This document shows positions 1 through 11,293 of a stretch of DNA of 64,000 nucleotides, one piece after another (the first letter of the stretch is position 1; every line of letters begins with the position of its first letter). Both the position numbers and the translations under genes were made by a program. Under the pieces are notes generated by a model. That model was not told where the DNA came from and made no database searches. It worked only from the letters and a program-made list of their open reading frames with translations. Source of the stretch: Rhexocercosporidium sp. MPI-PUGE-AT-0058 (Eukaryota > Ascomycota > Leotiomycetes > Helotiales); the NCBI GenBank assembly GCA_020746875.1, contig JAGTJL010000007.1, forward strand, positions 1,364,001 to 1,428,000, in the 5' to 3' direction.

Positions 1-332
1 CCGACCCGAGTACTACTCTTGTCCAAGACACTCATTGCAACGGTCTTGTACGCCTCAGGACACACCATCTTGTACCCACCCAACTCGGTCCTAGTCGTCA
101 AACCTGTAGCCGAATCCTGTCCCCACCAGAGTGTAGCTTGGGGCGGCATACAAGCCGGGCCAGAATTGTGAGCTGCATATCCGGGATCGAATGCAAATAA
201 CCTGTCACCGCCCTCAACAGCGGGGTTGACGAAGAGAGAAGAACAGCCTGTTTGGGCAGGATAGGCTGTACTGAGCGGGAGGTACGTGGTCGTAGTACCA
301 GCACTCGTGATCAGCATAGGAGAGAGAGACAT
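1..332 (-). CDS. Uncharacterised extracellular-type protein, 5' part only
   Basis: An open frame starts at an ATG whose first base is 332 and runs off the left edge of the window, giving about 110 residues. An in-frame stop lies upstream near 450 with no other in-frame ATG between, so this start is the only one available. The visible product is rich in Ser, Thr, Gly, Tyr and Pro and has a TTTTYLPLSTAYP stretch, then spaced Cys residues (CSSLF, ACMPP, MVCPEAY) and aromatic residues. It resembles the N-terminal ectodomain of a common family of uncharacterised ascomycete secreted or single-pass membrane proteins. No clear signal peptide is visible after this start, so an upstream coding exon is possible. 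The function is unknown and the C-terminus is missing. Confidence 0.6.
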   Translation of the reverse strand, partial: MSLSPMLITSAGTTTTYLPLSTAYPAQTGCSSLFVNPAVEGGDRLFAFDPGYAAHNSGPACMPPQATLWWGQDSATGLTTRTELGGYKMVCPEAYKTVAMSVLDKSSTRV

Positions 333-915
333 TCCCACGAGATCAGAAGCGACCCGAGAGAGAGGTCGTTGGACATGAGAAGGGAGAGAAGCGACAGAGG
401 AAGACGAGATGAAGATGAGATGAAGTTGAAATAGAGAACCTTGTCCGACCTTACGTACTGGGATGTGATATATCAAGAGGCGTATTACAGCCAAGGCTGT
501 GCCTCCTCCTTCAAGGTGGAGTGCACGCCGGTGTGTAGGTTTAAGATTGCACGATCTTCAGCCGCGTCTTCATGCAATGCAAGAGAGAGAGAGTGTGTGT
601 GCGTGTGCATGCACCGTGCAGATGTTGGGATTGGAAACTCGGGAGAGCCTCGCGAAGCTAAGACCCAAGACCGTCCGATGTCCCACGCGAAGTTCCTACA
701 GTAGCGTGCCCGCCCGCCAAAACAGGGGTCTCGGGCTCGGTCTAGAAAAAAGTCACTGGAGGGCCCGCCCCATCGGTTCGTGTTCGTGACTTGACCATCA
801 ACACCAAAGAAACCACGCGTCTCCTTTCCATGTCTCTATCCTGATCATACGCGCCTCAACAGTCACCGACACCAAAGAGCAATAAATACAGTACCCCCCG
901 TATCCATCCGCCAAG
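333..915. other. Divergent intergenic region upstream of two genes
   Basis: This spacer separates the left-edge gene (minus strand) from NUC1 (plus strand). It contains pyrimidine/purine-biased tracts near 340-430, a short GT-rich microsatellite around 590-610, and an AT-rich TATA-like stretch (aataaata) about 35 bases upstream of the NUC1 ATG. Several short open frames cross it but none has coding character. Confidence 0.5.
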
Positions 916-1980
916 ATGTCAAAGACTACCATAGCGATTATAGCGGCTGTGAGCGCAGCAACAGGCGCAGGAGTTACGGCAGCCATGTATTCAACGCGCT
1001 CAGAAAAGAAGCTCCAAGCAGTCCAGTCCTCCACCTCGCTCTCTACCACATCAAAAACAACTTCTGCTCCAGTACCCATACCAGGAACTCTTCCTCTCCC
1101 ATCGAAATCCATCATCCCACCCGTCGACCCAGCAGGCCTCTTCCAATACGGCTTCCCAGGTCCAGTAGCGGACCTCGCAACCCGCAACGCCCTAGTATCC
1201 TCCTTCGACCGCCGATTACGAAACCCCTCCTGGGTAGCAGAGCACATCACGCCCGCTTCCCTCGCCGCCTCGCACGGCGATCGCAAACACAGCGTCTTCC
1301 TCGAAGACCCCTCTGTCCCAGAGAAGTTCAGGGGCAAGCTGAAAGACTACTTCCGCAGCGGCTACGACCGAGGCCATCAAGTGCCAGCCGCTGACGCGAA
1401 ATGGAGCCAGGATGCCATGAACGACACTTTCTACCTGACGAACATGTGTCCGCAGGTCGGTGAGGGCTTCAACAGAGATTACTGGGCGCACTTCGAGGAT
1501 TTCTGCAGGAGGCTCACGCAGAGATACCCCTCTGTCAGGATCGTCACTGGGCCATTGTACCTCCCGAAACGAGATGCCGTGGATGGGAAATGGAGAGTTT
1601 CATATGAGGTTATTGGCAACCCACCGAATATCGCGGTACCGACACATTTCTACAAGGTTATCTTCGCGGAGGATGGAACGACGTCTGGACCTGTTGCCGT
1701 GGGAGCATTTGTGCTCCCAAACGCACCGATCCCGAACGAGAAGCCGATTACGGATTTCGAGGTCCCGGTTGAGGCGGTGGAGAGGGCGAGTGGGTTGGAA
1801 TTCGCGACGAAATTGCCGGTGCAGAGGCGGAAGAGGCTCTGTGCGGATACGGTGTGTAGTTTGGTGATTAGGGAGTATGCGGCGAGGCAGAAGGCGTTTG
1901 GGAAGGGAGATGGCCCGGCTGTGGAGAGGAGGACGAGTCCGAGGAATTTGACGGCGCAAGGGGGTGGTTCGAATCTTTGA
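916..1980 (+). CDS. NUC1: Mitochondrial nuclease, endonuclease G type
   Basis: A single exon encodes 354 residues of the DNA/RNA non-specific endonuclease family (EndoG/Nuc1). These enzymes cut DNA and RNA with Mg2+ and sit in mitochondria, with roles in mitochondrial DNA turnover and cell death. The family signature DRGHQ lies at residues 151-155, with H154 the expected catalytic histidine, and the metal-binding region TFYLTNMCPQ follows. The N-terminus (IAIIAAVSAATGAGVTAAMY) is a hydrophobic segment fitting a mitochondrial inner-membrane anchor, followed by a Ser/Thr/Pro linker. Length and domain order are normal for fungal Nuc1. It is convergent with PFS2. The first ATG of the long frame is used. 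Confidence 0.93.
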   Translation: MSKTTIAIIAAVSAATGAGVTAAMYSTRSEKKLQAVQSSTSLSTTSKTTSAPVPIPGTLPLPSKSIIPPVDPAGLFQYGFPGPVADLATRNALVSSFDRRLRNPSWVAEHITPASLAASHGDRKHSVFLEDPSVPEKFRGKLKDYFRSGYDRGHQVPAADAKWSQDAMNDTFYLTNMCPQVGEGFNRDYWAHFEDFCRRLTQRYPSVRIVTGPLYLPKRDAVDGKWRVSYEVIGNPPNIAVPTHFYKVIFAEDGTTSGPVAVGAFVLPNAPIPNEKPITDFEVPVEAVERASGLEFATKLPVQRRKRLCADTVCSLVIREYAARQKAFGKGDGPAVERRTSPRNLTAQGGGSNL

Positions 1981-2466
1981 TCTGCATATTTTTTCTTTTT
2001 CGTTTACCTGGGGATGTTGGGTAGAGAAAGGAGCTCGCGAGAGCGGAGATTTTGCGTTTGCATGGTGGCTTAATCTGAAGACTTTGTAGAGGGCATTTGC
2101 ATTGCATATCAGCATGGCGTTTTTGTCCTTCTTGGGCATTTGTATTTATGGATTGTAGTTCAAGTTGATAGATAGCATACTCAATACCCAATTCAACAAC
2201 TAAACCTTACTTTCATATCCGTAAATATGACAACAACCAGACACACGCCTGTTTTAAATGCTTAATTTCCAGGCATATTTCTGACTGGTGGCACTGAGAA
2301 CATAATGACGAGGGTAAATCTCATCAAATTTCAGCTTTTATGAAGTAGCCATAAGGTTCACCCAAGAAGCTTCTCACCTGCGAACGCCAAATGCCCATTC
2401 CTGTTATACAAATCTACCAACCACCCAACCATCCGCTGATATTTAGATCGTAGGGTGAATGAAGAA
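1981..2466. other. Convergent 3' region between NUC1 and PFS2
   Basis: This holds the 3' ends of the two convergent genes. It is AT-rich with T-rich runs just after the NUC1 stop and several ATAAA/TATTT-type stretches that could act in polyadenylation. No gene or RNA is recognisable. Confidence 0.45.
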
Positions 2467-4724
2467 TTACCGAGCACGAGTAAACTTCCCTCTCCTTTGC
2501 TCCATCTGTAAACTCTCCTCCTGACTCGGCAAGGGACCCCGTCTCCTCACACTCCCACCACCACTCGCCTGCTCACTCCCCTGTCTCTCCTCACCACCCA
2601 TCCCAGGAATCGGGAAAGGAGGCTGCTGTCCTATACCAGGCGGCGGTAAGAATCCAGGCGGCAACCCGAACCCAGGCGGTGGCACACCAGGCACACCAGG
2701 CATACCAGGAATCATCATACCAGGCGGAGGTGGTGGCATCTGTCCTGGAAGCGGAGGCGGCAGGCCAGCTTTCTGCATCATTTCGGCCAAGGCGGCGAAG
2801 TCAGGTGGATTGTTGAGATCCATTCCTGGTGGAGGAGGTGGCACGCCTGCACCGTATGGCATCTGGGGCGGTGGCTGGTATTGCGAGATTGATGGCGGAG
2901 GAGCATTGCCCATGCCCGGGATGATGGGCTGTGCGCCTCCTGGTAAGGGAAGGCCTGGAATACCTGGGAAGCTGGGCAGTTTGGAGGGCATCTTCTGGTC
3001 GACGAGGCCTTCTGTCTCGTCTTCCATCTCCTGCTCTTCTTCTTCCTGCCGTTGACGCCGGCCGCCGCGGCGGTCCCAGGTCCCTTGTGCTTCGGCGGCT
3101 GCTTCGCCGATGTGGTGTCTGTCGTTTGAGATATCGGTGTCGCCTGGTCGGGCGCGTGTCCAGAACTTAGTGGTGCGGTCGTTGGATCCTGACGCGAGGA
3201 TGTGGCCTAGTGGGTGCCAGTCCATGGACCAGATTGGGAACTCGTGGGCGTGCTTGATTTTGTGGGCTGGGTGGATGGTTTGAGCTACTGCGGTCGAGGG
3301 AGATGTGCTATCCCATGGAGCTAGGGTGGGAACTGCTCCTGGTGGGTTGTTGGGCTCGTCGAGTAGGTAGTGGAATATTGCTCCGTCGCCTCCGCCGGTG
3401 CTGATCATGTTGGAATGTATGGGATGCCAAGTCAGCGTGGAGATTTCCTTCTCGTGCCCTTTCAGGAGAACGATGTCACGCATCATTCGGAGGTCGAATA
3501 CTCGTGCTATTTGGTCTCGTGCTGAGGTTGCTAGACAGTCTCCTCTGACTCGTTCAAAGAGTGTCTTGGTGAGGGTATTTTTGTGGCCGTGTAGTGTTGT
3601 TAACACACGACTTGTCCGTGGATCCCATAGCTTGACTAAATGATCTTTTGATCCAGATACGACCAGTCCTTTGGTAGGATGCCAATCGACGCTTTTAACA
3701 TCCCACCCGTGACCCTCGAGCATAGATTCCTCGGTCCCCAAAGCAAAATCGAATATCTTCAACTTCGAATCGTCGGAAGCCGTGATAAATTTCGAGTCAT
3801 TAGGACTAAACGCAATATCTCTTATCGCATCATTGTGTCCTTGGATGACTTTGACATTGTTGAAGTTAGGCTGCCAGTACTTGATCATTCCATCATGATC
3901 AGCTGACAGCAACCAGTCATTGTTATGAGAATAAGACAGAGCTCGGATAGCAACATCATGTGCTTGCATGATGGTCTCGAAGTTGAAACCAGTTCCATTC
4001 CATAGCGTAAACTCGCCACTGCTGGAGCCTGTGAGTAATCTTCGGCCGTCTGGTGTCCATCGGACGACGTTGACTGGGTGCTTGTTCTTGTTTAGAGATG
4101 TGTGAAGATGGCGAGCAGGTATCGTGTCAGCGGGTTCGTTTACTCTTGCTAGAGGTGGGATCATCTAACAACATTAGCAAAACAAGGTACGGCCTTCAAA
4201 TAAGGGAGACTCACATCCACAATATAGCTCGCACTTGGCCTTTCCATCTCTCCTCGATAGCCACCTTTGAATCTTGGCTGCCGATTCCGCATCCAGTGCA
4301 CCATAGTCGACCCATAATCAGTTACCGGCCCTATAATAGCATCATTAGCAATATTTCTTGAAGAAGACCAGCTTCAAGTATCTCTAGGAAACAACAATAG
4401 CTGTGCTATCACGTGAGGTCTTCCTCACTCTTCGAGGCTCTTCCCAATAAGTTAAGGCAAGTAGATGAGAGATGCTTGGGCAGGAACACTGGCTCCGAAC
4501 CAAATCCTCCCTAAAAAATGCACGCCTGTGATTTATTATGATTCAACTTTGCCTCCAGTTTCTCTCCCTGCACCTCGCCCAACTTGACAATTAATCCTTC
4601 ATCGCAAGTTCAACTTACTTCTCCCTCGTCCACGAATGAAGACTCCTTCATAGCCTCCGCCGCCTCCGCTACCTCCTCCCCCTTGACCTCCATAGTCGCG
4701 TTCGCCGCGTTGTTCGTATGCCAT
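2467..4724 (-). CDS. PFS2: Polyadenylation factor subunit 2 (WDR33/Pfs2)
   Basis: Three exons, 4724-4619, 4330-4215 and 4164-2467, join in frame through canonical GT-AG introns of 288 and 50 nt to give about 639 residues. Pfs2 is the WD40 subunit of the cleavage and polyadenylation factor that helps recognise the mRNA 3'-end signal. Exon 1 gives a Gly-rich N-terminus ([13 protein letters not shown]). Exon 2 carries the conserved [16 protein letters not shown] and [13 protein letters not shown] segments. Exon 3 holds seven WD-type repeats (for example [55 protein letters not shown]). The C-terminal third is Pro/Gly-rich low complexity, as in filamentous fungal orthologues. A model beginning at the exon 3 Met would miss the first 75 residues. 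It is divergent from the DGAT1 gene. Confidence 0.93.
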
Positions 4725-5418
4725 AGTCACTACCTGGTCATTCTCGAGGTTTGTGCGCTGTCAGATGAGGCTCTGTTGCCGAAATGACCAGATTTGGCTC
4801 GGAATAGGTGACGGGCGAGGTCCAAGAGAAGTCACACGAGATGTATTGTCGCAAGTCGTTCACAGGTGAATGTCATCTGGTCAACGATCACGTTTCTGGC
4901 ATGAAAGCTTCAAGGATTGTGGAGTTCGAGCATTCACACTTCCATCGGAATGGAGTATCATTTCGCCTAGCGCGCTTGACGTCGGGCTATTCTCGATTGC
5001 TGCCGATGGCCTTGGAATTCTCTCAGTCCCAACACTGACGCAGGCCAATTCAACCAGTCCAGAGGCAAAATGATCCCGCCCAATTGGATCGACAGGGCCA
5101 GACAGCTCCTCTCTCTACGATTATCAGAGTACTGTATATCTTCCATTATGATTCCTTTTCACAGTCTGCAATTTCCATCCCCAGCTATTCTCAGGGCGAT
5201 TCCATCATCCTCGTCCGTTTGCGTCCAGTAATAAATAGCTTGGCTCCCCCGGCCCGCCACAGTTGTCCCGCTTCTGGCTGTCGCATTGATTCCTCCTCCG
5301 TTCCTATTATTATTTCTTCTTCACACCCCCTTGGCTCGAGAGTCTTTTCAAGTAGAGTACATCCTCGAGGGGACTCTACTCCTATTTCATACTTATACTC
5401 TAGTTTATCTTCGAGACA
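4725..5418. promoter_or_regulatory. Divergent promoter region of PFS2 and DGAT1
   Basis: This 694-bp spacer sits between two start codons facing away from each other. Pyrimidine-rich tracts occur near 5290-5400, just upstream of the DGAT1 ATG, typical of fungal start regions. I see no defined factor site and no coding frame with domain character. Confidence 0.5.
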
Positions 5419-7104
5419 ATGGCAACTTCTATCAATACTGCCACAGTCACTGGCGCAGAGCTCGCCACGGACGCACCTGTCAAACGAACGGCTCATTCAC
5501 ATGTCAATCCCAAACTCAATGGATTTTCCACGCCACAACCTCTTGCGCCCCTCCGGCTGAAGAAGAAATACAGACATGTTGCAGCTGTACACTCCAATCC
5601 GAGGACTTCTTGTCTCAGTCATGACTCTGAGTCCACTCCCAGTTTTCTTGGGTTCAGGAACTTGATGGTCATTGTCCTCAGTCAGTATCAAGAGATTTTG
5701 TACATTGGATGCTTCTGACCGTCTTTAGTTGTTGGGAATCTTCGATTGATGCTTGAGAACTTCAAAAAGGTGCGACTTGCTTATTTGCTAGAAGACAAGA
5801 GCTAACTAGCAGTAGTACGGAGTCCTCATCTGCATACGATGTCACGATTACAGACGACAAGACCTGATCCTCGGAGCTGCGTTATACTTCATCATACCAT
5901 GCCACCTCTTCCTCGCGTACGTTGTCGAATTAGTCGCAGCTCAACAAGCAAGAAGATCACTGCGCGGGGGCAAGAAGAGATCTGGGACCGCTACACCAGG
6001 AGGAAGTTATGTTGCATCTGATGAGGAGATGTCGAAGTTCCAATCGACGTGGAAGTTGGTCGCATGGATACATGGAGTCAATGTGTCTCTGTGCCTTCTC
6101 ATAACCTCCGTCATTGTCTACTTCTTTATCCACCATCCGTTGATCGGGACGCTCTGCGAGGTCCATGCCATTATCGTCTGGCTCAAGACGTATTCCTATG
6201 CCTTTACGAATCGGGATCTACGCCATGCATATCTCCATCCCTCGAAGCGAGAAGAGGACGCTCTACCGGAGATATACAAGCAATGCCCGTATCCTCAGAA
6301 CATCACCCTGAGTAACCTTACGTACTTTTGGTGGGCGCCGACCTTGGTCTACCAACCAGTATATCCCAGGACGCCAAAGATTCGATGGGTGTTTGTAGGT
6401 AAAAGGATGGCTGAAGTGTTCGGGCTGAATGCCTTTATGTGGATTGCAAGTGCTCAATACGCTGCACCGGTATTGCGAAACTCCCTGGAGGAGATTGCTA
6501 ACCTCAATCTCGTGTCTATTTTGGAACGCCTCATGAAGCTGTCAACCATTAGTTTGGTTATCTGGCTTGCTGGATTCTTCGCTTTGTTCCAGTCATTTCT
6601 GAATGCTTTGGCCGAGGTTACGAGGTTTGGAGACAGAGAGTTCTATACCGATTGGTGGAATAGCCCAAGTGTTGGTGTCTACTGGCGGACATGGAATAAA
6701 CCAGTCTACCAGTTTATGAAGAGGCATGTCTTCTCTCCTCTTATTGGTAGAGGATGGAGTACTGGTTCTGCAAGTATTGCTGTATTTGTGTTCTCGGGCA
6801 TATTACACGAGATTCTTGTGGGCATCCCAACACACAACATAATTGGTAAGCCGCAGCACCCTTTCCACAATGGCAAATGCTGACCAAGATAGGCGTTGCT
6901 TTCATTGGCATGATTGCACAATTACCACTTATTGCTATCACAGCACCATTGGAAAAAATGCAAGGGATCAATGGGCGGATCATTGGGAATTGCATTTTCT
7001 GGGTCTCTTTTACACTGATCGGACAGCCTTTAGCGGCACTTCTCTACTTTTTCGCCTGGCAAGCAAAATACGGCACCGTGAGCAAAGTCGTCGCGAACCT
7101 ATAG
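5419..7104 (+). CDS. DGAT1: Diacylglycerol O-acyltransferase, DGAT1/MBOAT type
   Basis: Four exons (5419-5680, 5729-5769, 5816-6845, 6893-7104) join in frame to give 514 residues. The enzyme transfers a fatty acyl group from acyl-CoA to diacylglycerol in the ER membrane to make triacylglycerol; sterol acyltransferases share the fold. The MBOAT hallmark REFYTDWWN, then YWRTWNKPVYQFMKRH, and the membrane histidine in SGILHEILVG are all present. The N-terminal part includes KYRHVAAVHS and SFLGFRNLMVIVL, a characteristic DGAT1 region. About eight to nine hydrophobic segments are visible. Two short exons near 5.7 kb are needed to join the N-terminus to the long body. The DWWN and RHxxxP context favours DGAT1 over a sterol acyltransferase. 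The gene ends 54 bp from the convergent RRP45. Confidence 0.9.
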
Positions 7105-7158
7105 ATCAAGCTTCACACAGGATAGACAAAATGCAAGCACTTTCATAATCTTCATTAT

Positions 7159-8199
7159 TCATGACACTCTATCGTTCTCAGCACTTAGCTCGGCCATCAT
7201 ACCACCCTTGTCCCTCTTCTTAGCATCCTCCTGTAACCTCCTCGCAATGAACTTTGAAATCTCCTTGACCTTCACCGCCGCAACCTCCACACAGTTCAGC
7301 AATGTCAACGCATGTACAGCCACACCTCCCAACTTCGCAATCTGGCAAACCTCCCCATGCCTATTCATGCCAATAGTCACACACCCCTCCCGCAACTGCT
7401 CCTCCAATAACCCCGCATCCAGCAAAACCTTCTCCTTCTCTCCCTCCCCATCCTTCCCCAACGTCCCCTCCCCATAAAAGCTAAACGTCACACATAGCGG
7501 GAAATGCAGCAAGCTCAACTTAACCGGCTCCCTCTCTGCACTACTATAAACCACTACCTCCTCACCCCTCGTCTCCGTATCTGGCTTCCTGAAATGTTGC
7601 AACGCGGCGATCACTCCAATACACGCCGCGTCCACGAGATTCCCGTCGTGGCTTAACACATGTACATCTGCGCGTATGGACCATACTTTCGAGCTGGCGA
7701 TCAGGCAGAGCGATTCTGTATCTAGTGCGCCTGAGCGTCGGATCGTCTTCTCGAGGAGGCGGGAGAGGAGCGTTTCGGTCTCGGTGGGTCGTGAGGACGA
7801 TTCAATGGAGGGCGAGAGCATGGGTGAGAGCTCTGTTGTTATGGTAAAGAGACCGTCGATGGGCCGGTCGGGGAAGGGCGTTACGACTTGGGCAGAGATG
7901 TGGGTGTGTATTCTGTGGAGGGGTTAGTGAGGGGTTGATCTAGGTGAGATGATGTTTTTACAAGCAGTAATGACAGAGAATCAATCAACCCGAGAATTGA
8001 GCTGGAGGAAAAGCAGGAATAGAGGAATAACATACCTCGTCTTCCCTAACCTAACATCCACCACACCCAATTCATCCCCAAAATCCAGCTCCAAAGCTCG
8101 ATACTGATCGAAACTCCTCCCATCCAAGCGTATATTTTCCTGTAGCGCTTTGGCAAAGAACTGCCTCTCGTTCAACGAGGGTTCGACTTCTCGCGGCAT
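7159..8199 (-). CDS. RRP45: Exosome complex component Rrp45
   Basis: Two exons, 8199-8036 and 7912-7159, give 305 residues. Rrp45 (EXOSC9) is one of the six RNase PH-like ring subunits of the RNA exosome, which degrades and trims RNA 3'-5' in nucleus and cytoplasm. The N-terminus PREVEPSLNERQFFAKAL and RLDGRSFDQYR are family hallmarks. The second exon resumes with ISAQVVTPFPDRPIDG and contains GALDTESLCLIASSKVWSIR and LRE. The eukaryotic ring subunits are generally inactive, so the protein is structural. The start is set at the ATG at 8199 by the conserved MPRE opening. An in-frame codon 36 bp upstream would add residues not expected in the family. Confidence 0.93.
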
Positions 8200-8443
8200 C
8201 GTGAAAATTGTGCAATCGTTGTTTGTTAACGGCACTTGGGGGAAGATGTCAAGGCGAGGCTAGGAAAGAAAGCGTGAAGCTGGATGGGAAATAATTCAAT
8301 TGCGGTCGCTTAAAGCGGAGGCGGTGAAGTGCTGGCGCGCGGAGATTGCCGTTCTACCTTCGAAATCTCCAGATTGGGATTCCAGATTGAGGCAGATCAA
8401 GACAACCGCGACCTCATCGACATCTGGAGATTTCACAGCAAAT
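8200..8443. promoter_or_regulatory. Bidirectional promoter of RRP45 and CWC15
   Basis: Only 244 bp separate the two divergent start codons, so initiation elements for both genes must lie here or within transcribed DNA. Both products work in RNA processing. No TATA consensus is obvious. Confidence 0.6.
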
Positions 8444-9666
8444 ATGACGACTGGTATGTATTTCCCTTGAAGCTTTGATGATAGATGCTAATTCCAAATA
8501 GCACACAGACCCACGTTCGACCCCGTACGTATCTTGACAACCGCCTCAAATTACAGTAACTGACATCGAATAGGCACGGGGAAAGGACGCTCAGAGAGGG
8601 CCAGCGTACCATCAACGTCTCCTCCCAGCCCACACACAACTCAAAGTCCGGTACGTGATCTTACAAACATCCAAAATACAAGATAGAGGCGGGGATACTG
8701 ACAGGATCACAGACAACCAGGACAAGGCGGCGATGCTGACCACGAGGTTCGCGACCTGCGCGCAGAGCTCCTAGCAGCTGAGGCGGCACACTTTGCTAAA
8801 GTCAAGGGTGGTCCTACACCTACGCCTTCGGTTGCAGAATCAGAGGTCCAGACGAATACGGCGAAGAGGCAGTTGGAGAATGGGGATGGGGAGGAGGATG
8901 TTGATGCTAAGCGGAGGAGGATCTTGGAGGAGACAAGGGACATTGATGCAGATTCGGAGAATGAGGAGGATGATAGTAGTGATGATGATAGGTGGGTTTT
9001 ACGATTATCCTTTGGCACTTTGGATTGGGGAAATAGCGAGGGCTATGATGGACACAAAATGAACTGGGCTAGGCTAACTAATGGGCTACAGTGATGATGA
9101 GGATGAAACTGCGGAGCTACAGAGAGAGTTAGAGAAGATCAAGCGAGAGAGGGCTGAGAAGAGAGAGCAAGAGGTAGGTTGAGACAACTTCTTCTTTCGA
9201 AGCAGCCCTATACGGGAGAGGGGGGGGGGCTATCTTTGGCATGACTGACAGGACCCTGCAGGAGCGAGAGAAGGCTGCTGAAGAAGAGGCTGCGCGGGAA
9301 CATGATATTGCTCTTGGCAACCCTTTATTGAACCCCAAAGCCGATTTCAACGTCAAGCGCAGGTAAGTTTCACGGTCCCGGCCCAAATTCCGAGCCTGAT
9401 TCACATGCTTACTGTGCCTAAGGTGGGATGACGATGTGATCTTCAAGAACCAAGCTCGCGGGACCGAGGATAAAGGAAAGAAGAAGGAATTCGTCAATGT
9501 GAGATTCCTCTTTCGGGAATTATTTGTGATGATCACAGCCAGCTAACCAATGAGTAGGATCTTCTTCGGTCTGATTTCCATAAACGCTTCATGAGGTGAG
9601 GAGATATCAAGCTTTTTGGTGCCGGGATTGGCGGCTAATCTCTATTCTAGTAAATATGTGAGATGA
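8444..9666 (+). CDS. CWC15: Pre-mRNA-splicing factor Cwc15
   Basis: Nine exons can be joined in frame: 8444-8453, 8502-8524, 8574-8650, 8713-8991, 9092-9173, 9262-9362, 9423-9498, 9558-9595 and 9651-9666. Cwc15 belongs to the Prp19/NineTeen complex and the activated spliceosome. The conserved start MTTAHRPTFDPARGK is split over the first three exons. PAYHQRLLPAHTQLK, an acidic/charged middle, a coiled-coil-like ELQRELEKIKRERAEKREQE and the terminal WDDDVIFKNQARG plus FVNDLLRSDFHKRFMSKYVR are all family hallmarks. A 10-nt first exon and a 16-nt last exon are easily missed. The intron density is remarkable for a protein of about 233 residues. Confidence 0.92.
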
Positions 9667-11092
9667 CGAGGCTTGCGTTCATTTGGTAGGTGTTTACGAT
9701 TGTTACGGTTGGTCCGTCGTTGGACAGGAAGGGAACGGGGCAGGTTGAGCAGGATTTGTGGGGATGGGAAAGGGAAGTTGATTTGAGCACGGGAAGAAGA
9801 GCGTCCTGTCCCAGCTTGCACTTGTGACTTTGTACGATTTAGAAGGGGAGAACCGGGTATGGACTCATATGAGATACTGGTCCAGCTGAGCAGTGCATCA
9901 AACAAGCAATCCTAGATATGCATCTGATAAATTCAAAGTCCCATACAGTAGCAAGCCTTTCAGCTGTGTCAATTCCAACTCGTCCAGTTCGGGAAAGACG
10001 TTAAAAGCTTCGCTGCAAGTAACTGATCCTCGTCTCGAACGATTGGCCAATGCAAGAGCCACATTGTGCCACCACGATCTCAGACAGGGGTCCAGCTAAA
10101 GCTGACGGACACGCCGATCATGACGAGCGAGCAAACATCTCGCATGCACTCCATAGAGGGTCAAGTATTCTCGATCCCACACCGGCCGAATGAAAGCTCC
10201 GCTACCGACCACGCAGCAGCATGCAGCCCTTGAAGTCAAATAGAACCAAAAAGGCGATGAAGCGGGGTCGTATGCATGTCTTCTATGCACCTTGAGCTGC
10301 AAGCTGCAAGCGAGTAGGTGGAAGACGAACTGAGGGATATCAACTCGACGTCTTTCTCTCTCTCTCGTGGCTTGGGTCTGGCCACAGCCCTTTTTTGCAT
10401 CGATCCTCGATATCATGCAGGTGCCCATGAAGCAGCCGATGCCAAGTTTTTCTCCAGATCTGTCAAACCAAAAAAAAAACCCAGCAAACCAAGCTGAAGG
10501 AGGGCCCTTCCCTCCCTCTGCGCGATTTAGCCTCGCCCTCCCTGTCATCCATTTAATCCATGACCAGCGTTAGTGCGGGGTCGAGTTGCGCCACCATCGA
10601 AAGCTCGAAGCATCAGCATCGAACGCACTGCTCCACTTTTCCTCTTTATCGAGATCTTGCTTTGTTTTGTTGTGCTTTGTTTTTGCTGCAGTCTGCTGCG
10701 GTTTCGTGCCTTGCTTTTTCGGGTATGGTATCCTGCGGGTGCGTAGACGTAGGCTACTATGCCGTGCCTTGTTTCACGGGCTTGATCCTTTTGGAATCGT
10801 GGAGGGGTGAGAGGAAGACGTGATGTCCTTCTGGCCAATGGGATGGGGAGGAGCTGAACGATGCGGGAGGTAGTTGAGGTGGACAAGGGTACCAGATGAC
10901 GCAACCGTCTTTCGAGCTGGGCGACAGACAGACTTGCCGGCCAGCAAGGTGTATGGATGCGATGGGATGTCTTGAAAATCGAGCAAGACCTCTGGGTTAG
11001 GATCTGCCCTGTTGTGAAGCACCAGCGGGAAAGGAGGACTACGGACTTCATGTCACTGCCACCACTAGCTGTCAACTAATAGAGGGGTAAAG

Positions 11093-11125
11093 TATAGCTC
11101 TGCGTAGTGCAGAACGCGAGAGGGG
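11093..11125 (+). promoter_or_regulatory. Two stress-response-element (STRE) motifs
   Basis: AGGGG occurs at 11093-11097 and again at 11121-11125, about 170-200 bp upstream of the Ddr48-like start codon; another lies at 10803. AGGGG is the core bound by Msn2/Msn4-type zinc-finger factors in yeast. A five-base motif is common by chance, so regulation is inferred from position and gene identity. Confidence 0.35.
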
Positions 11126-11158
11126 CACGGAATGGTATCATGGGGCTTTCCCGAACTC

Positions 11159-11166
11159 ATATATAG
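11159..11166 (+). promoter_or_regulatory. TATA box of the Ddr48-like gene
   Basis: The sequence ATATATAG lies 128 bp upstream of the ATG at 11294 and is followed by a CT-rich tract, the usual arrangement of highly expressed, inducible fungal genes. Confidence 0.55.
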
Positions 11167-11293
11167 CTTTTCCCTTTCCTCTTCCTTTCATGACATCAAC
11201 TTACCTCACATTCCTCTTTCAACTCTTCACTCAATCCAATCCAATCACCAAAAACTAAACTTTTTTTTAAACAAAGATCCAAATTCAGCAATC

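Larger units (their letters stand above)
9667..11293. other. Intergenic region and promoter of the Ddr48-like gene
   Basis: A 1.6-kb spacer. Short open frames occur on both strands but none shows a domain or plausible splice pattern. The last 200 bp before 11294 look like a strong promoter, with a TATA box, pyrimidine-rich tract and AGGGG motifs listed separately. Confidence 0.45.

Noticed and set aside
798..1337. Long minus-strand open frame across the NUC1 gene
   Set aside because: It is antisense to a well-conserved single-exon gene and lacks any domain feature; it follows from the codon composition of NUC1.
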